Part shown: piece by piece, positions 1 to 5,373 of the stretch
Layout: the number at the start of each line of letters is the position of its first letter
Position numbering within the stretch: position 1 is the first letter of the stretch
NCBI GenBank assembly: GCA_036389695.1
Contig: DASVWG010000115.1
Coordinates: 1 to 8,796 of the forward strand
Origin: JALZHR01 sp036389695
Lineage (GTDB): Bacteria; Acidobacteriota; Blastocatellia; Pyrinomonadales; Pyrinomonadaceae
Length of the DNA: 8,796 bases
Reading direction: 5' to 3'
Notes under the pieces: model-generated
Databases searched by the model: none
Told to the model about the DNA's origin: nothing
Seen by the model: only the letters and a program-made list of their open reading frames with translations
Translations under genes and position numbers: made by a program

Positions 1-2
1 TC

Positions 3-407
3 AATTTCGCGCCCGAATATGTCAAAAAAGCGCGACGGTTTTTTGACGAGTTAACCGCTTTGACCGAAACGAAAACGCTTCTGCACGGCGATTTTCATCA
101 CGAAAATATTCTGTCGGCAGAGCGCCAGCCGTTTCTGGCGATTGACCCGAAAGGAATCGTCGGCGACATCAGCTACGATTTGAGCGTTTTTATGATAAAT
201 CACGCCAACTGGCTGAAGTCCGAGCCGGATTTGCGGGAAAAATTAGATGACGCGATTCGTGCGTTTTCCGAAGCCTTCGGGCTTGAGCCGCAGAATTTGC
301 GGAAATGGATTTTCGCCTTTTCGGTTTTGTCGGCGTGGTGGACGTTTGAAGAATCTTCGGAAAATTGGAAAAGGGAAATAGCTTTTACCGAAATCTGGAA
401 AGTATAA
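3..407 (+). CDS. Streptomycin 6-kinase / hydroxyurea phosphotransferase-like kinase (APH(6) family), 5' end missing
   Basis: The frame is open from the left window edge to TAA at 405-407, giving 134 visible C-terminal residues, so the N-lobe lies outside the window. Numbered from the first visible codon, the kinase catalytic loop reads HGDFHHEN at 28-35, with Asp30 as the expected catalytic base. It is followed by AIDPKGIVGD at 46-55, whose Asp48 is the expected metal ligand. The 'DPKG..GD' form after the loop is characteristic of the APH_6_hur family (streptomycin 6-kinases and hydroxyurea phosphotransferases) rather than of general APH enzymes. Members transfer the ATP gamma-phosphate to a small-molecule hydroxyl in the cytoplasm. 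Chromosomal members in soil bacteria often have unknown substrates, so actual antibiotic resistance is not implied. The gene ends 8 bp before gnd on the same strand. Sure of the family; unsure of the substrate. Confidence 0.85.
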   Translation, partial: NFAPEYVKKARRFFDELTALTETKTLLHGDFHHENILSAERQPFLAIDPKGIVGDISYDLSVFMINHANWLKSEPDLREKLDDAIRAFSEAFGLEPQNLRKWIFAFSVLSAWWTFEESSENWKREIAFTEIWKV

Positions 408-408
408 T
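403..408 (+). promoter_or_regulatory. Perfect -10-like hexamer TATAAT just upstream of gnd
   Basis: TATAAT overlaps the TAA stop of the upstream kinase gene and ends 7 nt before the gnd ATG at 416. If it is used, transcription would start at or within a base or two of the ATG, giving a leaderless gnd mRNA. There is no good -35 hexamer at the normal distance. The only SD-like run, GGAAAG at 397-402, lies 13 nt from the ATG, which is longer than usual. The hexamer may be chance in this AT-rich junction. Confidence 0.35.
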
Positions 409-415
409 TAATTTT

Positions 416-2029
416 ATGAACAGAGCACAATTCGGAATGGTCGGGCTGGGCACGATGGGCAGAAATTTTCTGCTGAACGTGGCGGAACACGGTTTTGCGT
501 GCGCGGGTTTTGATATCGATACGGAAAAACGGCAATTACTGCTTGCCGAATCCGGCGGCTTGAGCGTCGTCGCGGCGGGCAGTCTGGTCGAGTTCGTCGC
601 CGCTTTGGAGCGACCGCGACGGATTATGCTGCTCGTTCCGGCGGGCAAGATTGTCGATGCGGTTATCGGTGATTTGCTGCCGCACCTGGAAGCGGGCGAC
701 ATCGTTATCGACGGCGGAAACTCGCATTTTCTCGAAACCGAGCGGCGCGAGATTTTTTTGGGCGAAAAGGGCATCGAGTTTATCGGCGTCGGCGTTTCGG
801 GCGGCGAGGAAGGCGCGCGTCACGGCGCGAGCATCATGCCCGGCGGCAGGCGCGAAGTTTACGAACACGTCCGACCGATTTTCGAAGCCGTCGCCGCCAG
901 AGCGGGCGGCGAGCCGTGCGTCGCTTATATGGGAAATTCCAGCGCCGGTCATTTCGTCAAGATGGTGCACAACGGCATCGAATACGGCTTGATGCAAATC
1001 CTGGCGGAAACTTACGATTTTATGCTCCGCGTTTTGCGGATGAATTACAGCCAGATGAGCGAGACTTTTTCCAAATGGAACGATTCGGAGCTTAATTCTT
1101 TTCTGGTCGAAATCACGGCGGAAGTTTTGCGCAAAATTGACGACGAAACCGGCAAGCCGCTGGTCGAGATGATTCTCGACAAAGCCGCGCAGAAGGGAAC
1201 CGGCAAATGGACTTCGCAGGCGGCGATGGATTTCGGCGTACCGATTCCGACGATTGATTCAGCCGTCGCGATGCGTCAGATTTCCGCGCAAAAAGAAGCC
1301 CGCCTTTTGATTGCGAAAAAATACGACGGGCAGCTGTCAGCCGTCAGCCATCAGCCGCCAGCCGATGCGGAAACGGTTTCCAGCGAAGCTCAACACGATT
1401 TGAAAGCGGAATTGGCGAGACAAGATGTGGAAACAATTGTGAGCGAGCATCACAAGGAAATTATCGGTGAAATCGCGGCGGAATCTGTCGGTGAAACACT
1501 CGAAAACAAAGCGGACGAGCGAAAAAACGTTGATTTGCGCCAGGAATGCGTGGAAGATTTCGACGAATTTGTCGAGCGGTTGAAGAATGCGCTTTTCAGT
1601 TCGTTTATCGTCACTTACGCGCAGGGCATGTCGCTTTTGCAGACGGCTTCAAAGGAAAAAAATTACGGCTTGAATTTATCGGAAATCGCCAGAATCTGGC
1701 GCGGCGGCTGTATTATTCGCTCGGCACTGTTGGAAGAAATGCGCCGCGCTTACGCCGAAAAACCCGAACTGCCAAACTTGATTTTAGACGATAAATTCGC
1801 CGAAATCCTGAATAAAAACCGCGAAGATTGGCTGTCGATTACGGCGAAGTTTACCGAAAGCCGCATTCCCGCGCTTTGTCTCGCGTCGGCGCTGGCATAT
1901 TTCGACGCTTTTCGCTCGGAACGCCTTCCGGCAAATCTGATTCAAGCCCAACGCGACTTTTTCGGCGCGCACACGTATCAAAGAATCGACAAGGAAGGGA
2001 TTTTCCACACTCCGGATTGGAATAAGTAA
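416..2029 (+). CDS. gnd: 6-phosphogluconate dehydrogenase, decarboxylating, with an internal low-complexity insertion
   Basis: Cytoplasmic pentose-phosphate pathway enzyme that oxidatively decarboxylates 6-phosphogluconate to ribulose 5-phosphate with NAD(P)+. The 537 residues show the nucleotide-binding GLGTMG (10-15), the substrate signature GVSGGEEGARHGASIMPGG (126-144), the catalytic segment KMVHNGIEY (182-190; Lys182, Asn186, Glu189), KGTGKWT (260-266), and the C-terminal RDFFGAH (Arg513, His519), which reaches into the partner active site. ATG 416 is chosen because the conserved N-terminus starts there; the frame extends to 365 but that part overlaps the upstream gene. The protein is about 65-70 residues longer than the usual ~470. 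The excess lies at about residues 304-378, a Gln/Ala/Glu-rich segment in the linker before the final helical domain, while every catalytic motif is intact. The last 17 codons lie inside a 54-bp direct repeat (1976-2029 and 2620-2673), so the present 3' end may have been supplied by an inserted element. Confidence 0.96.
   Translation: MNRAQFGMVGLGTMGRNFLLNVAEHGFACAGFDIDTEKRQLLLAESGGLSVVAAGSLVEFVAALERPRRIMLLVPAGKIVDAVIGDLLPHLEAGDIVIDGGNSHFLETERREIFLGEKGIEFIGVGVSGGEEGARHGASIMPGGRREVYEHVRPIFEAVAARAGGEPCVAYMGNSSAGHFVKMVHNGIEYGLMQILAETYDFMLRVLRMNYSQMSETFSKWNDSELNSFLVEITAEVLRKIDDETGKPLVEMILDKAAQKGTGKWTSQAAMDFGVPIPTIDSAVAMRQISAQKEARLLIAKKYDGQLSAVSHQPPADAETVSSEAQHDLKAELARQDVETIVSEHHKEIIGEIAAESVGETLENKADERKNVDLRQECVEDFDEFVERLKNALFSSFIVTYAQGMSLLQTASKEKNYGLNLSEIARIWRGGCIIRSALLEEMRRAYAEKPELPNLILDDKFAEILNKNREDWLSITAKFTESRIPALCLASALAYFDAFRSERLPANLIQAQRDFFGAHTYQRIDKEGIFHTPDWNK
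1336..1363 (+). repeat. Tandem heptanucleotide repeat inside gnd
   Basis: Four consecutive 7-bp units read GTCAGCC, GTCAGCC, ATCAGCC and GCCAGCC. The first two are identical and the other two differ by one base each from GTCAGCC. A 7-bp period is not a multiple of three, so the repeat encodes the non-repetitive peptide SAVSHQPPA and a one-unit slip would shift the gnd frame. The repeat lies at the start of the extra ~70-residue segment of this Gnd, which suggests the insertion arose from a spreading or slippage-prone repeat. Confidence 0.75.
1976..2029 (+). repeat. Direct repeat copy A (functional gnd 3' end); attL-like
   Basis: This is the left copy of a 54-bp imperfect direct repeat. It encodes the last 17 residues of Gnd (Tyr521-Lys537) plus TAA. 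The first 23 bp (1976-1998) are identical to 2620-2642. The remaining 31 bp differ at 1999, 2011, 2017, 2023 and 2026, all third codon positions and all silent. This arrangement is expected if recombination took place in the identical core and the distal part of this copy came from an inserted element. Confidence 0.9.
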
Positions 2030-2030
2030 T

Positions 2031-2057
2031 TTGCTAAATTTGATTTAGGGTTATAAT
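2031..2057 (+). promoter_or_regulatory. Putative sigma70-type promoter of the cargo gene
   Basis: An exact TATAAT at 2052-2057 is preceded by TTGCTA at 2031-2036 with a 15-bp spacer, shorter than the ideal 17. It starts two bases after the gnd stop, just inside the candidate element, so the cargo gene would carry its own promoter. Transcription would begin near 2064, leaving a leader of about 60 nt before ATG 2123. Confidence 0.45.
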
Positions 2058-2095
2058 GCCGAAAAGCTAAAACAAATTAATCAGCGTTATATAAA

Positions 2096-2109
2096 AGTAG
2101 GTTTCTACT
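2096..2109 (+). other. Small hairpin in the leader of the membrane-protein gene
   Basis: AGTAG (2096-2100), loop GTTT, CTACT (2105-2109) form a perfect 5-bp stem 13 nt before ATG 2123. No recognisable Shine-Dalgarno sequence follows it, because the intervening bases are TCGCTCC-type. It may affect initiation, or it may be chance given its small size. Confidence 0.25.
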
Positions 2110-2122
2110 ATCGCTCCAAACA

Positions 2123-2614
2123 ATGCTGGAATATAAAGATTTATTCAATTATAAAAAAGAGTGTCTGTTTCAATCACTCCAAAGAAATCTGGAGTGGGCG
2201 AAACGGACTAATGAAATCTCAATCCACGCTAAGAACTGGTGTCTCGCTTTCTGGTTGATATATGTCGGAATCCTAGTTAAAGACTCAAATGTAAATGTTT
2301 CCTGGTTACAAGTATTTGTTGGTGTTTTAGGCGTAATGTTTTTTTTTATTTTGGATTCACTTACTCACTACTACAGTCATCTTTGGCAAAGGCAGAGAAA
2401 TGAGCTGAAAAAAATACTCATTGAACTACCCGATTTGGAAATTAAAGAGCTTCAGGCAGTCGACCCTTTTGAAGGAAAACTCCTCTTAGAAGGAAAATAC
2501 CGGACATTTGCCTTAATGCTAAAAAATGAGACACTAATATTTTTCTATTTCGGACTTGCCATAATGATGGTTTTTGTTCTAACTGCAATAAAATACTTTG
2601 TTCAAAAAAGTTGA
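2123..2614 (+). CDS. Small three-segment membrane protein, cargo of the gnd-end element
   Basis: I do not recognise the family. The 163 residues begin with a charged amphipathic stretch (1-38, many Lys/Arg/Glu). Two close hydrophobic segments follow at about 39-54 and 60-79. A basic, helical cytoplasmic-looking region (about 82-135, with HLWQRQRNELKK at 86-97) leads to a third hydrophobic segment at about 137-158 and a short charged tail, QKS. The composition differs from the neighbours: 113 of 300 bases in 2161-2460 are G or C by hand count (about 38%), against roughly half or more in gnd. Start ATG 2123 is the first in frame and has no clear SD. The gene is the only one in the candidate 644-bp element. 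Small multi-helix membrane proteins with a cytoplasmic helical region occur as effectors of defence systems and as phage exclusion proteins, but nothing here proves such a role. It could equally be an orphan hypothetical. Confidence 0.75.
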   Translation: MLEYKDLFNYKKECLFQSLQRNLEWAKRTNEISIHAKNWCLAFWLIYVGILVKDSNVNVSWLQVFVGVLGVMFFFILDSLTHYYSHLWQRQRNELKKILIELPDLEIKELQAVDPFEGKLLLEGKYRTFALMLKNETLIFFYFGLAIMMVFVLTAIKYFVQKS

Positions 2615-2619
2615 CGATT

Positions 2620-2673
2620 TATCAAAGAATCGACAAGGAAGGAATTTTCCACACGCCGGACTGGAACAAATAA
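2620..2673 (+). repeat. Direct repeat copy B (orphan gnd 3' end); attR-like
   Basis: This second copy of the gnd terminus would encode the same 17 residues, Tyr-Gln-Arg-Ile-Asp to Asn-Lys, and a TAA at 2671-2673. It has no upstream gnd coding sequence and starts 6 bp after the cargo gene's stop. Relative to copy A it has GGA for GGG, ACG for ACT, GAC for GAT, AAC for AAT and AAA for AAG. Under the integration model its distal 31 bp are the original chromosomal end of gnd. It is a remnant and not a gene: the residues that reach the active site (Arg513, His519) are not included. Confidence 0.9.
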
Positions 2674-2900
2674 AGAACTCAGCAATCTGGAAAAGCTTTG
2701 TTTGTTGCTCAACTGCACAAGAAAGAAGAATTAAACGGCGAAGAGACAAAATAAAGACTTCATCAGGCGGAAAATCTTTTACTTGCAGGGCGAATTTGAT
2801 TTATACTTGTGACGCTTCCAGCCGCACTGAAACAGTTTTCTTCTTAAGAGAGCAAATAATTGAAACGCCCGCCCCGGTTTCAAAAAGGAACTTCGTCAAT
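2674..2900. other. Intergenic region between the gnd remnant and the beta-helix gene
   Basis: These 227 bp contain no convincing gene. Under the integration model this is the original sequence downstream of gnd. It is AT-richer than the flanking genes. It should contain the promoter of the beta-helix gene; the best candidate is listed separately. An AAGGAA at 2885-2890, 10 nt before ATG 2901, is a fair ribosome binding site for that gene. Confidence 0.5.
2778..2807 (+). promoter_or_regulatory. Weak candidate promoter for the beta-helix gene
   Basis: TATACT at 2802-2807 resembles a -10 hexamer, and TTTACT at 2778-2783 lies 18 bp upstream as a poor -35. It would give a leader of about 90 nt. 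This is the best-looking hexamer pair in the region, but it is not strong. Confidence 0.25.
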
Positions 2901-4670
2901 ATGAAATTTTCCCGCAGACGGTTTTCGATATTCTTTGTTTTTTCGCTCGTTTTTATCTGCCTCGCGGCTGAAGCGAAAGCGGCGGTTTTTACCGTGACGC
3001 ATCTGGGCGACAGCGGCGGCGGCAGTCTCCGGCAGGCGATTAACGACGCCAATGCCGCGCCCGGAGAAAATATAATTAACTTTCAAACGGGACTGGCAGG
3101 CACGATAGACGTATTGTCGGCGCTGCCGGATTTATCGAATGCCATGACCATCAACGGACCGGGACCGGATTTGTTGACGGTTCGACGCTTCTCAGGCACC
3201 ACTGCCTACCGAGTTTTTAATGTTACCTCAACGGTCGTGTTGAATGGGTTGACCATTTCCGGCGGCGTCGCGCCGGATACCGGTGGACCGAAATTCACTG
3301 TGAGGCGGGGCAGCGGAATATCGGCTCAAGGCAATCTGGTTCTGAACAACTGTCGTGTTACCGGCAACAGCGCATCAGGCTCAATTATAGAGGGCGCCGG
3401 AATATATAATACGGGAGCGCTGGTCGTCAGGAATAGCGAAATTACAAACAACAGTTTGGTTTATTTCGGTTCGGCGGGACACAGCTACGGCAGCGGAATT
3501 TATAACGAAGGAATCGCCATCGTTGAGGACAGCACGATTTCGGGCAATTCCGGCGCAGCCGCCATTCATAATGCGCGCGGTATGACGATTTCCCGAAGCA
3601 GTATTACGAATAACATCAACGCAATGGGAATTTTCTCTTTTACGCAAGTTGGAGGCAGTCCAATTAGCATATTAATCGAAAACAGCACGGTTTCCGGCAA
3701 CTCCGGTATAGGCGCCTGGTTATACAGCAACTCGCCTATGGAAGTAAGAAGCAGCACGATTACCAACAATCAAAACTATGGACTTTTGATTTCGGGGACA
3801 GGTCGGCTGGATAACAACATTATCGCCGGAAACACCAATAAGGACGCCGTCGGGAACTTTACGGCAAACAGCAGTTATAACCTAATCGGCAAAGGCGAGG
3901 ATTCGAATCTCGTCAATGGTCAAAACGGCAACATCGTCGGCACGACCGCCGCGCCTGTCAACGCTCAACTTGCGCCGCTCGGCAATTACGGCGGTAGAAC
4001 GCCGACGCACAAGCTTTTGAACACGAGTCCGGCGATTAATGCCGGAAATCCGACGGATTTTCTCATCACTGACCAGCGCGGCGTCGTGCGTCCGGTCGGC
4101 GGCAGTCCCGACATCGGTGCTTTCGAGTTTAATCTGACGCCGCACCGTATCTTGCCGCGCGGCGGATTAAATGCAGCTTACAACCAGACTTTAACGGCAT
4201 TTTCAAACGTGCCGGAGCCTGTTTTTACATTCGCCGTCACGGAAGGCGCGCTGCCGCCCGGACTGTCTTTAGCACCGCTGGAAACAAACGCCGTCGCGCT
4301 CGCCGGAACTCCGACCGGCACCGGAATATTTAATTTTACAATCACCGCAACGAACGCGGGCGGCTTCACGATTTCGGCAAGTTACAGCCTGACGATACAA
4401 ACGGCTGTTTCGTTTGCTGCGGTTCGCGGCAGAGTTTTAAACAATGACGGCAAACCGGTCGGGCGCGCCTTTATATTGTTGTTCGACGCCAACGGAAACG
4501 TCATCAAGCAAGCGTTTACTAATCCTTTCGGCTATTATCGCTTCAAAGATGTTCAGGCAGGCGAAATTTACGGTTTTAAAGTCTTCGCCAAAAACCGGCA
4601 TTTTACGCCGTTGCAGAATGTGACGGTCAACGGCGAGCTGAACGATTTTAACTTTACCGCCGCGCCGTAG
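2901..4670 (+). CDS. Exported parallel beta-helix protein (choice-of-anchor Q) with Ig-like and carboxypeptidase-regulatory-like domains
   Basis: This 589-residue protein is predicted to be exported. A Sec signal peptide is clear: basic MKFSRRRF, a hydrophobic core at 9-23, and cleavage likely after AEAKA (27). A CSLREAI-type opening, GGGSLRQAINDAN, lies at 39-51. Right-handed beta-helix rungs run from about 65 to 330, with repeated 'NSTISGNSG' and 'ITNN' turns. The choice-of-anchor Q region (about 325-412) contains NLIG, LGNYGGRTPTH, SPAINAG and DIGAFEF. A putative Ig-like (He_PIG) domain covers about 415-500, with GALPPGLSL and GTPTGTG. The C-terminal carboxypeptidase-regulatory-like domain spans about 506-588. 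ATG 2901 is chosen for the signal peptide and for AAGGAA 10 nt upstream; the frame is open back to 2598 but that part is repeat and intergenic sequence. Such proteins are surface or secreted, perhaps binding polysaccharide or adhering. No catalytic residues were identified and no specific ligand can be named. Confidence 0.88.
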   Translation: MKFSRRRFSIFFVFSLVFICLAAEAKAAVFTVTHLGDSGGGSLRQAINDANAAPGENIINFQTGLAGTIDVLSALPDLSNAMTINGPGPDLLTVRRFSGTTAYRVFNVTSTVVLNGLTISGGVAPDTGGPKFTVRRGSGISAQGNLVLNNCRVTGNSASGSIIEGAGIYNTGALVVRNSEITNNSLVYFGSAGHSYGSGIYNEGIAIVEDSTISGNSGAAAIHNARGMTISRSSITNNINAMGIFSFTQVGGSPISILIENSTVSGNSGIGAWLYSNSPMEVRSSTITNNQNYGLLISGTGRLDNNIIAGNTNKDAVGNFTANSSYNLIGKGEDSNLVNGQNGNIVGTTAAPVNAQLAPLGNYGGRTPTHKLLNTSPAINAGNPTDFLITDQRGVVRPVGGSPDIGAFEFNLTPHRILPRGGLNAAYNQTLTAFSNVPEPVFTFAVTEGALPPGLSLAPLETNAVALAGTPTGTGIFNFTITATNAGGFTISASYSLTIQTAVSFAAVRGRVLNNDGKPVGRAFILLFDANGNVIKQAFTNPFGYYRFKDVQAGEIYGFKVFAKNRHFTPLQNVTVNGELNDFNFTAAP

Positions 4671-4684
4671 AAAAAGTGAGAAAT

Positions 4685-4739
4685 AAGAATTGAGAGCTGA
4701 GAATAATCTTTACTTCTTACTTCTCAGTTCTCATTTCTT
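4685..4739. terminator. AT-rich inverted repeat between convergent genes; probable bidirectional terminator
   Basis: The left arm (4685-4703, containing GAGAGCTGAGAA) and right arm (4721-4739, containing TTCTCAGTTCTC) are 19 bp each with two mismatches and a 17-nt loop. The structure lies between the beta-helix gene (ends 4670) and mobA, which converge here. On the minus strand a T-rich run (complement of 4671-4675) follows the stem, and on the plus strand a T-rich run (4735-4741) overlaps its end. The mobA stop codon (4731-4733) lies inside the right arm. The stem is not G+C-rich, so it may also be an intergenic repeat rather than an efficient terminator. Confidence 0.55.
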
Positions 4740-5342
4740 TTCGCCGATTGATTCGAAATCGAAAGGACGATTGACGTTAAAAAAAAGAATTTCGCTTTCG
4801 CCTTCCGTCGCGAATTCGCCGACTTCGACAAGGCGCGTCGGAACGGTTTTTAGAAAATCCTTCACCGGCGGCGAATTTTCGTTATTTAATATTTTTTCGA
4901 TTGCGGGCAGGCAATCCCTGACTCGATAAACGGCGCAGAGCGGCTGGATTCTGCCGTCAGGTTGTTTCGGCACAACGGCGGCTGTCTTTTCCGGCGAATT
5001 TAAAGCGATTTCCGCGAGATTTTTAATCGCGTTTTCCGTGACAAAAGGCAAATCGCAAGCCAGAATCAGCGCCCAAACGCTTTGGGAATTTTTCAGCGCG
5101 GCGTGAATGCCGCCGAGCGCGCCGCGTTCGTAAAAAACATCGAAAACGTATTCAAACGAAGCGAAGCTTTTTTCAAATTTCGCCTTTTGAGTTTCGTTGA
5201 TAACGATTTTTACGCGTTCATTACAGGTTGACGAAAGCGCACGGGCGGCGCGCCGGAGAAAAGTTTCGCCGTTAAATTTTAAAAAAGCTTTGTCCGTTCC
5301 CATCCGCGAAGATTTTCCGCCGGCGAGAACAAAACCTTCCAT
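4731..5342 (-). CDS. mobA: Molybdenum cofactor guanylyltransferase
   Basis: Transfers GMP from GTP to Mo-molybdopterin to make the guanine dinucleotide cofactor (MGD) needed by DMSO-reductase-family enzymes such as the one encoded just upstream; cytoplasmic. The 203 residues show the nucleotide-binding signature LAGGKSSRMGTDKA (6-19), GALGGIHAAL (74-83), the metal/GTP motif ACDLPF (95-100, Asp97), PLCAVYR (134-140) and the C-terminal FFNVNRPFD (187-195). The length matches MobA proteins (about 190-210). Start: ATG 5342 places LAGGK at the usual distance from the N-terminus. ATG 5357 would add five residues (MTFKL) and is also possible; neither has a clear SD. The frame is open to 5453, but that extension would be encoded by a palindromic repeat and is unlikely. 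The gene follows the oxidoreductase gene on the same strand after a gap of about 150 bp occupied by that repeat. Confidence 0.93.
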   Translation of the reverse strand: MEGFVLAGGKSSRMGTDKAFLKFNGETFLRRAARALSSTCNERVKIVINETQKAKFEKSFASFEYVFDVFYERGALGGIHAALKNSQSVWALILACDLPFVTENAIKNLAEIALNSPEKTAAVVPKQPDGRIQPLCAVYRVRDCLPAIEKILNNENSPPVKDFLKTVPTRLVEVGEFATEGESEILFFNVNRPFDFESIGEKK

Positions 5343-5360
5343 AAGTTTAAAAGTCATCGT

Positions 5361-5373
5361 TACAAATTTTGTA
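5361..5373. promoter_or_regulatory. Short perfect palindrome just upstream of mobA
   Basis: TACAAATTTTGTA is a 6+1+6 perfect inverted repeat, 3 bp upstream of the alternative mobA start at 5357 and 18 bp upstream of the preferred start at 5342. It could be an operator, but it overlaps the first three bases of the REP-like arm and may simply be the edge of that repeat. Confidence 0.2.

Larger units (their letters stand above)
1976..2673 (+). mobile_element. Candidate mini-island of 644 bp integrated at the gnd 3' end
   Basis: The repeat unit is 644 bp (offset 1976 to 2620), bounded by the two 54-bp copies of the gnd 3' terminus. The interior (2030-2619) contains one AT-rich membrane-protein gene, a TATAAT promoter motif directly after the left repeat, and no recombinase. 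Site-specific integration into the 3' end of a conserved gene, with the element carrying a replacement end, is established for many tyrosine-recombinase islands at tRNA and some protein genes. Its use here is inferred from the duplication pattern. No terminal inverted repeats were found, so a classical IS or MITE is unlikely. A decayed larger island, or a non-autonomous cassette moved in trans, would both fit. Confidence 0.65.

Noticed and set aside
365..415. An upstream start for gnd at 365
   Set aside because: The extra 17 residues overlap the kinase gene and are not part of the conserved Gnd N-terminus, which begins at ATG 416.
2061..2122. An integron attC-like site near the left end of the insert (GCGTTAT and AACAAA motifs)
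   Set aside because: The bases do not fit the paired attC core sites and no matching long stem or second site was found; the gnd-end direct repeats explain the boundaries better.
2030..2619. A classical insertion sequence or MITE between the gnd repeats
   Set aside because: No terminal inverted repeats and no transposase were found, and a 54-bp duplication that ends exactly at the gnd stop is far longer than transposon target duplications.
2674..2755. A short open frame directly after the orphan gnd stop, ending at 2751-2756, as a possible extension or small gene
   Set aside because: It has no start codon, no similarity to anything recognised and no support other than being open for about 26 codons.
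2598..2900. An in-frame N-terminal extension of the beta-helix protein by 101 residues
   Set aside because: It would be translated from the end of the cargo gene, an out-of-frame reading of the gnd repeat and intergenic sequence, and would bury a clear signal peptide. ATG 2901 with AAGGAA upstream is the sensible start.
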